Shown one piece after another: positions 37,085 to 47,340 of a DNA stretch of 64,000 nt. Below the pieces are notes generated by a model. It was not told the origin of the DNA and ran no database searches. It worked only from the letters and a program-made list of their open reading frames with translations. Source of the stretch: Nemertoderma westbladi (taxonomy: Eukaryota > Xenacoelomorpha > Nemertodermatida > Nemertodermatidae); contig JAUCBJ010006587.1 of NCBI GenBank assembly GCA_032718475.1, positions 1 to 64,000 on the forward strand. Reading direction: 5' to 3'. Position 1 is the first letter of the stretch, and every line of letters starts with the position of its first letter. Position numbers and translations under genes: made by a program.

Positions 37085-37990
37085 TAAAATAATTAAATAA
37101 TAAAGTAGGTAGAAGTTAGGTAGTTAGGAGTTATTTAGGAGGTACGTAGTACCTAGAGTCAGAGTTAGTTAGTTAGTCAGTTAGCACTGATAGTTAGTGT
37201 TAGAGTAAGAGTTAGAGAGTCTCTCTACCGTTAGAGAGTAGGAGTTAAGGGGTACGTAGTACCGTTAGAGAGTTAGTAAGAGTTAGTAGGTACGTAGTAC
37301 CGTTAGAGAGTTAGTAAGAGTTAGTAGGTACGTAGTACCGTTAGAGAGTTAGTAAGAGTTAGTAGGTACGTAGTACCTAGTTAGAGTTAGAGTTAGTAGG
37401 TGCGTAGTACCTAGTTAGAGTTAGAGTTAGTAGGTACGTAGTACCTAGAGTTAGAGAGTTAGTAGGTACGTAGTACCTAGAGTTAGTTAGAGAGTCAGTA
37501 GGTACGTAGTACCTAGTTAGAGTTAGAGGATACGTAGTACCGATAGTTAGAGAGTTAGTAGGTACGTAGTACCTAGTTAGAGAGTTAGTAGGTACGCAGT
37601 ACCTAGTTAGAGTTAGAGTTAGAAGGTACGTAGTACCTAGTTAGAGTTAGAGTTAGAGGGTACGTAGTACCGTTAGTTAGAGTTAGAGTTAGAGGGTACG
37701 TAGTACCGTTAGTTAGAGTTAGAGTTAGAGGGTACGTAAGTACCGCTAGTTAGTTAGAGTTAGAGGGTACGTAAGTACCGGTTAGAGAGTAAGAGTTAGA
37801 GGGTACGTAAGTACCGGCTAGAGAGTAGTAAGAGTAAGAGGGTACGTAGTACCGCTAGCTAGTAGAGAGAGCTAGAGTAGTAAGAGGGTACGTTGTACCG
37901 CTAGCTAGTAGAGAGAGTTAGGAGTAGTAAGAGGGTACGTAGTACCGCTAGTTAGGGGTGTTAGTAGTAGCAGTAGAGGGTTGTGGGCAC
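37085..37990. repeat. GGTACGTAGTACC minisatellite in the BEL/Pao 3' region
   Basis: About 25 irregular units of 27-40 bp, each with GGTACGTAGTACC followed by one to four GTTAGAG. Late units change to GGTACGTAAGTACCG and then AGAGAGAGTTAGTAAG. Longer than the matching array at 2470-2890. Confidence 0.9.
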
Positions 37991-38084
37991 CGTAAGCGCC
38001 ACGTAGTTAGAGTTAGTAGGGAATGCGCTGAACTTAGTGGGGCACGGGCGTGATGATGTGTTTGATGTAAGAGCAAGGTATGTT

Positions 38085-38690
38085 AATTAGGGTGGGTGCC
38101 GGGCACAAGAGGTGCCGGGCACAAAAAGAGTAGAGTAGTAGACGGGCACATAGGGTGCCAGGTAGTAGAGTTAGAGAGTTAGAGATAGAGTAGAGTAGTA
38201 GAGAAGGCACATAGGGTGCCAGGTAGTAGAGTTAGAGAGTTAGAGATAGTGTAGAGTAGTAGAGAGGGCACATAGGGTGCCAGTTAGTAGAGTTAGAAGG
38301 TGCCGGGCACAAGAGGTGCCGGGCACAAAAAGAGTTAGTAGAGGTAGAAGAGAGTTAGTAGAGTTAGTAGAGTCAGTAGTAGTTCACATAATTAACGTAC
38401 CCACTCTGCCGGCACTCAGAGCGTCACGTGTAGGCGATGAGACGTAAAGGGGATGTAGAAGAGTAGAGACGGGCACATAGGGTGCCAGGTAGTAAGTTAG
38501 AGAGGTAGTAGTGTAGTAGAGAGGGCACATAGGGTGCCAGGTAGTAGAGTAGAGCAGAGGGGGCACATAGGGTGCCAGGTAGTAGAGCTAGAGAGGTAGT
38601 TGAGTAGTAGAAGGGCACATAGGGTGCCAGATAGTAGAGTGGTTGTGGGCACCGCAAGCGCCACGTAGTTAGAAGAGCAAGTTAGTAGAG
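38085..38690. repeat. GGGCACATAGGGTGCCAGGT minisatellite
   Basis: Eight or so units of 60-70 bp built around GGGCACATAGGGTGCCAGGT with AGTAGAG spacers. GGCACATAGGGTGCC is a near-palindrome with a GGCAC/GTGCC stem. From 38690 to 38990 it changes to AGAGCTAGTGGAGTAGAGTT units. All belong to the 3' region of the BEL/Pao copy. Confidence 0.85.
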
Positions 38691-39378
38691 TTAGCAGAGC
38701 TAGTGGAGTAGAGTTAGCAGAGCTAGTGGAGTAGAGTTAGTAGAGCTAGTTAGCAGAGCTAGTGGAGTAGAGTTAGTAGAGCTAGTTAGCGGAGTTGGTA
38801 GACTCGGAGGAGTCAAGTAGAGCTAGTAGAAGTAGAAAGTTAGTAGGAGTTAGTTAGACTTAGTAGAGAGTTAGAGTCAGTAGAAAGTTAGAGGCTCTCA
38901 GTTAGAGCTAGAAGTAGTAAGAGTTAGTAGTTAGCAGAGTTAGTTAGATAGTTAGAGTTAGTAAGCAGTAGGTAGATAGTATGATAGCACAGGGGTAGCA
39001 TTAGAGATTAAAGCCTTAGGGAGTGACAGAGAGTAGAGAGTAATAGTGCGGAGTGCGAAGAGAACGTGGGCGCAATTCAAGTGTGGGGGAGGAGAAGTGA
39101 GAGGAAGAGTGTGGGACGAGGAGGTCCGGGGGTATGAGAGAGTTGGAGTAGAGTGGTGAGAGTGTTGGGGAAACAAAAATTGTGTGAGAGAAGCGCACGA
39201 TCGGCCCGACACGAGACGCCAGACGGTAGTGACATCATACCCATAGGGAGCGGCCTGGAAAGCCGACTCCGAAAAAATATACCCACCCCACACCCGATGC
39301 TAGATCGGGATCCAGCGGAATTGTAGCGCACTTGAGTTGGATGCTATCTTCTTACCGGGAAGATAGCATGGGGGGGAG

Positions 39379-39944
39379 TGTTAGCTTATCCAATTCCGCT
39401 AACACAAACCCATAGAGTGAGCCATAAAGCAATATTGGGAGCACGAGGTTGATTACCAATCAACCTCGTGTCAGCCCAGTAAACGGGGACAATAGGCCCC
39501 AAAGGAGACACACACAATAAGGGTCAGGGGTTACTCCCCTGACAAGAGAGAGAATAGCTGGGGTGAACGGGAAACACACCAGGGAAGGTGAAGGGGCGAG
39601 AAGTGGGATATTAGCCAATGGGGGGGCAAGGCATCGATTAGGTAGTAATATGGCCAACCGTGCAGTATATTACCTGTTGGTGCTCCCCTATTCAGTCAGT
39701 TATCTCAGTCGGTCAGTACAGTCAGGTAGTACGGTGACAGTTAGGACCGTCACCGCCGTCATCACATTACCGGTACCAGTGCAGCAGTATTCAGTGCTAT
39801 CTGCTATTGTACCTATACGCTATATGTTATCTCAATTTATATCCTTAACAACAACGTCAGAACAACAACTCTTTTCATCCACACGGCGGGGACGCGTACT
39901 TAACCAATACCGGATAAACCGGGATCCTCTCGGATCCCGTCACA
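39379..39944 (+). repeat. Probable 3' LTR of the BEL/Pao element
   Basis: Starts TGTTAGC immediately after a purine tract and may end at CCCGTCACA (39944), matching the TG...CA rule; about 566 bp. It contains a perfect hairpin at 39442-39470 (13-bp arms CACGAGGTTGATT, loop ACC). With no 5' LTR in the window, the right end is provisional. Confidence 0.55.
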
Positions 39945-40832
39945 ATGCCCATTTTATTTGGCATTTGTTTAGAATATATCAGATATTCATTTTTAAGCAC
40001 TCTTGGCTACGCCGCTGACTCCACCCACATGGTTCGTTATTGACACCGCACTAACATGGCCCAGTTATTACTACCAGCTGCCCATACATGACACTGCTTG
40101 CACGTATGCGTATAAATTGGCGTCTTTACTCCGCAACATAAACGTTAACAAACGGCTTACATATTCCTTCCTATAAGTAACTGCAAGAAGGAATGGATAT
40201 AATTGAACCACGGAAATGGTTACAACACAGATAGATCAAAAAGAGTTATAATTATCTTAGTCAATTACATACAGTTGTGTAAAAGTGAGTTGTGCGGATA
40301 ACGAAAATATATCTGGGTCATTATTAATCGAAATTATCATTAAATACTAATAAAAAAAAGTCACTAAATGTTTTACGATAACGATAAACCTTATTTATCA
40401 AACGCAACTTTTATGTTCGGTGATATATTTATTTTGATCTTAAAAATTGCTTTTCTATACGCATTGTATACAGATTAAACTGACAGATTATACATGTTAT
40501 AATCGTGATATAAAGATACGAGATAAACTGATCGAAACATCTGCTATTATTACCAGTCAGCATGAGAGTGGCGTAGGTACATTAGACCAATATTTTTAAT
40601 ATCAATATAATAGATGTAATATCCTCTGAGTTAAAATTTAGATAAATTCTTAAGTATTGAAATATTACCCTTTTTGTCTGTCGGTCACAGAAAAAAGCCT
40701 TCACCACCAGTGGAGTGGTTTAGCGGCAAAAAGGTGTAAATGTGACAAAAGTGCCAAAAATTTGTTTGAGTTCCAGTGGGTATCCGGTATATAGATCACG
40801 AAAATCCCTTGGTGCAAAAAATCTAACCAGTG
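39945..40832. other. Gene-free stretch, nothing recognised
   Basis: AT-rich unique-looking sequence between the LTR and the LINE A fragment. No coding signal or repeat was seen. Confidence 0.4.
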
Positions 40833-41283
40833 GTTCCAGTATTCCTCTATGGGAGTCCATGCTGGGCTCTAACTGCTGAGGACACCAAATCTCTGGATGG
40901 CACATTCACAAGAATGCTACGCCGGGTTCATTGTGTCAAGTACAATGCACACATCTCCAAGCAGACACTATATAACATTAGAGGTGTCTCATTAGTTCCC
41001 CCCAAGCATGAGAGTAGAACAAAGTCGCCTCCGCTTTGCAGGATATTGCTTTCGCCGTGAGGACCAGCCAGTGCATAATCTTGTGCTTTGGCGGCCTCAT
41101 GGAGTGAATAAGCATGGTGGACCGCCCATGACTTTCTTGGCATCTTAAAGGACACTAGCCTTGAAGATGCGGATGATCTAGCAAATGTCATGGGTGATAG
41201 GGAGTTGTGGCGGCGCAATTTTGTCGACAAGCCGGCACAGCATTCTTAAAAATGCAGCTGCAATGCAGCATACCGATCCTAGT
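40833..41283 (+). mobile_element. LINE A 3'-end fragment
   Basis: About 450 bp matching 28919-29372 closely (LLYG-type text then SPCWALTAEDTKSLDGTF), ending with ATCCTAGTA, a very short form of the TAG tail. Frame is broken near 41005 and again near 41140, where a few bases are missing. A 5'-truncated dead copy. Confidence 0.85.
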
Positions 41284-41973
41284 AACCATATTAACTCTTT
41301 CAATTTCATGTCTTTTCCTTAGCAACATTGATCTTACATCAATGTTGCTAACAGGGTTAACAGTAGCAACAAGACGCTTCTACATTCTGTATTTACCAAT
41401 TTAGTTTACAGAGCAACGGAAATTTAGAATGTAACCCTCGCCCATGAGATTTGTCCACCTCAAATAACCTTGTTCCAAAAAAATGTTACATCATCAACAA
41501 TGTGGTTTTTAAACAAAAACAAATATATGAATTACTCCTAAAATCAATTCAGCAGACCTGATCTCATTATGTGTAAAATCTTCGCTAACATTAGTGGAAA
41601 TGATTGAATTTCCTTGTATATTTTTGGCATCGGATACCTTAATATATGATAAAATTTTCGACATAAATACTTTTTCTATCAATTTATGTTCGATTGACTT
41701 CCACTGCACATAATATTTGGAGCATGGGATTTTTGTCAACTATATACCCATAGTTACTTATGAAAAACGTTTGGCACTTTTGTACGGTATTTTGTCGGTA
41801 AGCCACTCTACTACACCGCAGTTACAAACTGCGGTGTACAAACACTGTTGTTACAAATTTGTGAGACAAAGCAGACTTCCCGGGGAAGTCACAGTAGAGC
41901 TAATATATATAATAAACATTCAGCACAAGTACACGATCTACAGAACCAACGAGACGCGCCTAGCGGTCCATGA
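41284..41973. other. Gene-free stretch with three perfect hairpins
   Basis: Three self-complementary sites: 41320-41350 (13-bp arms TAGCAACATTGAT, 5-base loop), 41812-41838 (12-bp arms TACACCGCAGTT, loop ACA) and about 41873-41889 (GACTTCCC / GGGAAGTC with one base between). The rest is AT-rich with no coding signal. Confidence 0.7.
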
Positions 41974-42448
41974 AGCAAGTCGTAAGACAGTACGAGTCAA
42001 CCGAAAGCTTTTTGTTACATTTTATACACAGCTTCATACTATAATTATTATGTTGTAATCAACTAATGAATTATAACAGCTGTTGTGATGATAGAAGGTG
42101 GAGAGCGGTTAGCCTTTTTTTCTGTCGGATAAAGTAGTCGGAGAGGAGTCGAGGTGACAATAGATTAATAATAACAGTTGTTGTCATGAATTCAATACAA
42201 TCGAGTCAAATAAGAAGTAATAAGACGAATTCATTCTTATTTTTGTAAGAAATAAAACAAGTTGAGATGTTTCAATTTAAACCGTTTCGATTTAACAATA
42301 ATCCCCTTAGAAATCTATTTTCAAGGCTCATTTAAAATTTTTTCAAAATCGTTAGAGGCGTTTATGCTCTGGGTCAGTAGACAGTAGTCAGTAGTCAGCA
42401 GTAGACAGTAGCTTTTTTACTTACAATAATCAAGTCTTACGACTTGCT
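41974..42448. mobile_element. Compact copy of the 16564-18336 element, reversed
   Basis: A 475-bp stretch bounded by AGCAAGTCGTAAGAC (41974-41988) and its reverse complement GTCTTACGACTTGCT (42434-42448). Its reverse complement aligns with 16564-16880: shared text includes GAATTCATGACAAC, AACAGCTGTT and AATTTAAACC-type stretches. It lacks the 24-bp minisatellite. Similarity continues outside on the left (CCTAGCGGTCC), as for the other copy. It ends 65 bp before the Ly6-like start codon. Confidence 0.6.
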
Positions 42449-42513
42449 AATTAAACCCCAGAATACATTATTAAAACTCAAGAAATCGTCTTGATTTAAA
42501 ACATTTATTAATA

Positions 42514-42687
42514 ATGTTGCTTTTCGCAATTGGAATTATGGTTGTTTTGACGGAAGGTGTCGTTGGTGAGGTTTGTAAAAACGGTACGATGATTCATCTT
42601 CTGAAAGGTGACGTCATAGAAGGAGAACATCAGTTATTGCAATTGGAAAGTGAGGTGTCAGAAATAGAAGACTGCGCCCAGTGTTAT
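42514..42687 (+). CDS. Ly6/three-finger GPI protein, exon 1
   Basis: Starts at ATG 42514 with a clear signal peptide (MLLFAIGIMVVLTEGVVG), then CKNGTMIHLL and ends with DCAQCY at a GTGAGT donor, phase 0. Three cysteines lie in this exon. Together with exon 2 it makes a 162-residue precursor with ten cysteines in the mature part, the standard number for a Ly6/uPAR three-finger domain. Such proteins are small, disulfide-rich surface proteins with very varied roles (receptor modulation, complement regulation, patterning). No specific orthologue can be named. NGT is a potential N-glycosylation site. The start is chosen because the signal peptide begins there and no upstream in-frame ATG is close. 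Confidence 0.72.
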
Positions 42688-43726
42688 GTGAGTACCTATA
42701 ACGTACGTACAATGTGAAAAGACCATTTGACTGGCTCTGGCTGTCTGTCTAACTTACATTTTGACTGACAGGCAGGGAGACATGAACGATGAAGAGACAG
42801 TGATAACTCCATGATAGTGGCCACATTGACGGCAAGTTAAAATTGTGATCTTTAGCGCAAATTGACCTCAAGGAAAATAAAGTATCTTTTAATGTCTCGT
42901 TAAAGTCTTGTTTAAAAATCATAACCGAACCGAAGTGTGGTACATGGTATAATACTAGGTATTTATTATAATAAAAAAATCAATTTCCTTTTTTGTCACA
43001 AATAAAATTAAAAAATAAAAAAGTGATGTTTTTTTACCCCAAAATGATGTAAAACAAAACAAGGGTGGGTAAATAAAAAAAGTGGATTCATGCAGTTTGG
43101 CAATCAGGCTATGTAGGCCTACGATCTTTTAGATAGTGACACCACACCCGCAGCTGATATTATTTATCATAATATACCGGTATGCGAAAATGTTCTGGCC
43201 TGTACTGTTCTCCAAGTGGGGTCCGAGGCATACTGGGCTGCCGGGATCACCGGATCTGGTGACTGGCCTGTGATTGCTGGATTGGATTAAATTTATTTGA
43301 TTGATTGGCAGTTATGTAAATTTCTTATACCGATTTTGTGATAGAGTCGTTTCATTTTAATTTGTGTCTCAGAACTGAGTCTCGTGTTACGCGTAGGCCC
43401 CACCAACGTGGTCTGCCTTGGTTTCGTATCACACGTAGCCCCTTTTTGAAACCTGCATCCTCGTATATAAGCGATTCACAAGACATATTCTACTTTTTAG
43501 CCACCTCACGCATGCCGAGTTTATGGTTATTATCAGTCTTGTAGTCCTCAACAGCAGCCCTTACTAATACTAATTATTAATTTAAGGTATAAATAATATT
43601 CTAGAAATACATGGTTACATTCTTCGGCCTCTGCCATTCAACATATTTGTTTGAGTAAACCGCACAAATTAGATGCACCGTCCTTTTGACAGATGTTTTG
43701 TTGATGACAGATATTCATATTTACAG
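42688..43726 (+). other. Intron of the Ly6-like gene
   Basis: GTGAGT to ATATTTACAG, 1,039 bp, AT-rich. A GC-richer patch near 43195-43280 (GGGGTCCGAGGCATACTGGG) may be an old repeat. No further exon is visible inside. Confidence 0.7.
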
Positions 43727-44041
43727 GAAGTTATAGCCCGGATGCGTAACGTCGATGAACCAAATGAAGGGGTTGATATGGCGGTAATGGGTTGCACCAA
43801 AGTTGGCGAGGAATGTCGCATAAGTGATATTTGTGCAGGAATGCACGTCAAAAGTGTTAAAGAGTTCTTAACCAATCAGATGAGTGTTAATGATGTATGC
43901 GACGGTGCATGTTGCATCGCCCCTTTGTGCAACACAGTTGATTTGCCGGTGGACAGTGGGTCAGCGAGCAACGAATTCACTCAATGGTTACTAATGACAC
44001 TGGCGATAGTCGCAATAATAGTCGTCGAGTGGCTAAAATAA
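43727..44041 (+). CDS. Ly6/three-finger GPI protein, exon 2
   Basis: The acceptor ATATTTACAG at 43717-43726 opens in phase 0, matching exon 1. Seven cysteines follow: MGC, EEC, DIC, DVC, GACC and LCN. The ending CCIAPLCN is the CC-X4-CN signature of Ly6/uPAR domains (precursor residues 120-127). After it comes a small-residue stretch (DSGSAS, likely the GPI attachment area), then a hydrophobic tail (WLLMTLAIVAIIVVEWLK) to TAA. This is the pattern for a GPI-anchored cell-surface protein. The alternative is a single-pass membrane protein, but only two residues follow the hydrophobic run, which favours GPI. Confidence 0.75.
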   Translation, partial: EVIARMRNVDEPNEGVDMAVMGCTKVGEECRISDICAGMHVKSVKEFLTNQMSVNDVCDGACCIAPLCNTVDLPVDSGSASNEFTQWLLMTLAIVAIIVVEWLK

Positions 44042-44974
44042 TATACTTTACCAAGAGTTACTTTTTAATAATTATACTCCTACGAACACAATAATAATAT
44101 GTGAGGGAAATATGACTTTATTATAAATAGATGCAATTGAAGAGTTTGATTGATATCTGCCGCGTGGTTGTGGAGTTAGCTAGCTAGTCTTCAGTTAGGT
44201 TTATTTATGAATTTATTATTGCAGTTTATAATTATGGAAAATTCGCCTGAATAGAGAAAAGTTGCACCCTGTCTGGCTATTTTACGTCTCATCTCAACAA
44301 ATTAAAATAAACGTTAACTTGAACAACCGGCGACTCAGACAAGTGCACTCCCGGTAATAGACTAATTGTCCGGTGACCGGGGCATGCATGCAATCGCTGA
44401 TCATCTGACAGCAGCTAGCTGATCGGTAGATCTCGCCTCAACCAAGGCGGCTCCCTCAGGATACTAAGATTAGTAGGGCAGCAGTAGAATATTTTAGGGT
44501 CAGATAAAAAAAGTTGAAATTATATTAAGGCATTTCGTGTATGGATTAAAGCCTACTTGACACGGCATAGCTAACTATATACGTAAGGTTTATTTATATT
44601 AAACTCGGCGGGAGATAAGATTTAATAATGAATTGTGGATTTAGTATAATAGGGTGGAGCGTCAGGAATAACTATCCTGCACCAGTCAATCGAGCAAGTA
44701 CAATAATAATTATTAAACTTAAATATTGATTACGTTATGCCATCTGTGGCCACGTTGATACACTGCAGCAGTGCAAAGGGTTTCTAAGAAAGCAACATAT
44801 GAGACAGAGCCATAAATTTAAATATAAAATAAAACAATTTAAGCTTATTTATCTGTATTGCGAATAGTTTGTATTTATTTATGTTAAATTATTGAAGCTG
44901 AATCCTTAATATCACCTGCAAATGAATAGGTTGTGTTGAGTTTTATTTGGAACTAAATGGAATAAATATAAAAT
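44042..44974. other. Gene-free stretch, nothing recognised
   Basis: Probably the 3' untranslated region of the Ly6-like gene followed by intergenic sequence. No coding or repeat signal of note. Confidence 0.4.
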
Positions 44975-45178
44975 ATGTCGAGCAATAATTATATGGAGTT
45001 GAGATTCGCAGGCGAAGAATACATATTTATAACCATGGTTGCTTGCATTGCCTTACTAGGGACAGTGTTCTATGCATTAAGGTTGTGGCGCCAAAGGAAG
45101 ACAATAGAAGTCCCCACTGATGACGTCATAGACAGTCCATTCCTACAAGACATAGAGGAAAATGATAGGAACGCATAA
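44975..45178 (+). CDS. Putative 67-residue single-pass membrane protein
   Basis: From ATG (context AAATATGTCG) to TAA, 67 codons. Layout: a short polar N-terminus (MSSNNYMELRFAGEE), one membrane helix at about 16-37 (YIFITMVACIALLGTVFYAL), a basic stop-transfer RLWRQRKT, and an acidic tail (VPTDDVIDSPFLQDIEEND). The basic cluster after the helix predicts an outside N-terminus and cytosolic tail. This looks like a small integral membrane protein, but no known family is recognised, and it could be the last exon of a larger gene or a chance frame. Its codon content is less A/T-biased than the flanks, which gives some support. Confidence 0.4.
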   Translation: MSSNNYMELRFAGEEYIFITMVACIALLGTVFYALRLWRQRKTIEVPTDDVIDSPFLQDIEENDRNA

Positions 45179-45944
45179 AGAACAAGCATGATACTGTGTT
45201 ATATATTACGTTATGTATATGGAATATACACAGCTCAATTCTCCGTTCCGCGTCCACTAACTTGTTTACCTAACTTACTCAATAATAATTATATAATGTC
45301 AATAGGATAGTATAAAGTTGGACACCGGGCCACAAACTTATTACCACGTGAGCCAGTTGTACCGAAAGAAAGAGACAACACATAGTTCAGATACCGCAGA
45401 TAGTTTGATACCTGCACGCCTAATCCCTCGCGTACGCCTATGACATTGACACACACATTCGCCTGTGAGATAGGATTTGCCTATTATAATAGTTGACAAT
45501 GTGAACAACATCGCCATATTGTTGTGCTTTTAATTTTTGAAAATAAAATTAATGAAAGAACGCCAAACACCACATAATGAAGTCAAAATAAATGGAACAC
45601 AGGCGACATCGAGCTGAATAAGAATACTTATTTAATAAAGCGTACGTAATATGTACGTAATAATTTATTTATTAAATTATTTATTAATTTATATATTTTA
45701 TATATATTTATAAATGTAACGACTCAACCATCTAAAAAGAAAGAACCCCAATTAGTTAAATATGTGTTTCAAAGTTAATTCGACACCATTAACCAACAAT
45801 ATTATGGGTAACAAGCTACATTTTCAGTGTGTTAGATTTATTTACATAAACTTACCAGCTACATTGGCCAGTAAAAACTGTGAAAATTCAGAAACGACTC
45901 TAAACGCATGAACGCCCGCTCTTCGCAGTACCCACCTGTAGCTG
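45179..45944. other. Gene-free stretch, nothing recognised
   Basis: AT-rich, with an AATAAA near 45542 that could end the small gene above. The palindromic GTACGTAATATGTACGTAAT lies near 45642-45661. Confidence 0.4.
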
Positions 45945-47340
45945 GGTAGATTCGCCGCGGCAATGTTTAGTATCCACCTGTTGCAGGGTTGATGGCCGCG
46001 GCAATGTGCAGTACCCACCTGTAGCTGGGTTGATTCGCCGCGGCAATGTTCAGTACCCACTTGTAGATGGGTTGATTCGCCGCGGCAAGTACCCACTTGT
46101 AGAAGGGTTGATGGCCGCGGCAATGTGCAGTACCCACCTGTAGCAGGATTGATGGCCACGGCAATGTACAGAACTCACCTGTAGCTGTGTTGATTCGCCG
46201 CGGCAATGTGCAGTACCTACCTGCAGCTGGATTGATTCGCCGCGGCAATGTTCAGTACCCACCTGTAGCAGGGTTGATGGCCACGGCAATGTTCAGTACC
46301 CACCTGTAGCAGGGTTGATGGCCACGGCAATGTCCAGTACCCACCTGTAGATGGATTGATGGCCACGGCAATGCGCAGTAACCACCTGTAGCTGGGTTGA
46401 TTCGCCGCGGCAATGTGCAGCACCCAACTGTTGCAGGGTTGATGGCCACGGCAATGTTCAGTACCCACCTGTAGCAGGGTTGATGGCCGCGACAATGTGC
46501 AATACCCATCTGTAGCTGGGTTGATTCGCCGCGGCAATGTTCAGTACCCACCTGTAGCAGGATTGATGGCCACGGCAATGTACAGAACTCACCTGTAGCT
46601 GTGTTGATTCGCCGCGGCAATGTGCAGTACCTACCTGCAGCTGGATTGATTCGCCGCGGCAATGTTCAGTACCCACCTGTAGCAGGGTTGATGGCCACGG
46701 CAATGTTCAGTACCCACCTGTAGCAGGGTTGATGGCCACGGCAATGTCCAGTACCCACCTGTAGATGGATTGATGGCCACGGCAATGCGCAGTAACCACC
46801 TGTAGCTGGGTTGATTCGCCGCGGCAATGTGCAGCACCCAACTGTTGCAGGGTTGATGGCCACGGCAATGTTCAGTACCCACCTGTAGCAGGGTTGATGG
46901 CCGCGACAATGTGCAATACCCATCTGTAGCTGGGTAGATGGCCGCGGCAATGTGCAGTACCCACCTGTGGCAGGTTTGATGGCTGTGACAATGTGCGGTA
47001 TCCATCTGTAGCAGGGTTGATGGCCGCGACAATGTGAGGTATCCATCTGTAGCAGGGTTGATGGCCACGACAATGTGCAATTCCCACCTGCAGCAGGGTA
47101 GATGGCCGCGGCAATGTGCGGTACGGCGGTACCCACCTGTAGCTGGGTAGATGGCCACGGCAATGTGCGGTACCCATATGTAGCTGGATAGATGGCCGCG
47201 GCAATGTACGGTACCCATCTGTAGCAGGGTTGATGGCCGCGGCAATGTGCAGTGCCCACCTGTAGCAAGGTTGATGGCCGCGGCAATGTGCAGTACCCAC
47301 CTGTAGCAGGGTTGATGGCCGCGGCAATATGGAAATGAAC
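45945..47340. repeat. 41-bp minisatellite, about 34 copies
   Basis: Unit about 41 bp: GGCCGCGGCAATGTGCAGTA, CCCACCTGTAGC, then AGGGTTGAT or TGGGTTGATTC. A block of 414 bp is duplicated: GTACAGAACTCACCTG and CTACCTGCAGCTGG occur at 46221 and again at 46635 with matching surroundings, to about 46931. Because 41 is not a multiple of three, open frames on the minus strand cycle through three repeat phases; they are not genes. Many CCGCGG sites make it CpG-rich against AT-rich flanks. Confidence 0.96.

Larger units (their letters stand above)
36201..39944 (+). mobile_element. BEL/Pao element, internally deleted, with 3' LTR
   Basis: This copy has gag-type coding sequence (36294-36986), then joins directly, near 36987, to the same 3' non-coding segment that follows pol in the copy at 1-2890. 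The whole pol region is therefore missing. A long repetitive 3' region (37085-38990) leads to a purine tract (GGGGGGGAG at 39370-39378) and a probable 3' LTR starting TGTTAGC. No 5' LTR is visible; the left edge abuts the 43-bp satellite. It could have been mobilised only by a complete relative. Confidence 0.75.

Noticed and set aside
39563-40018. A 151-codon plus-strand open frame in the BEL/Pao LTR
   Set aside because: It spans the LTR and its provisional right edge, has no domain features, and LTRs do not normally code.
43338-43544. Short open frame inside the Ly6-like intron
   Set aside because: No splice-compatible boundaries, no domain text and low-complexity composition; an intronic chance frame.
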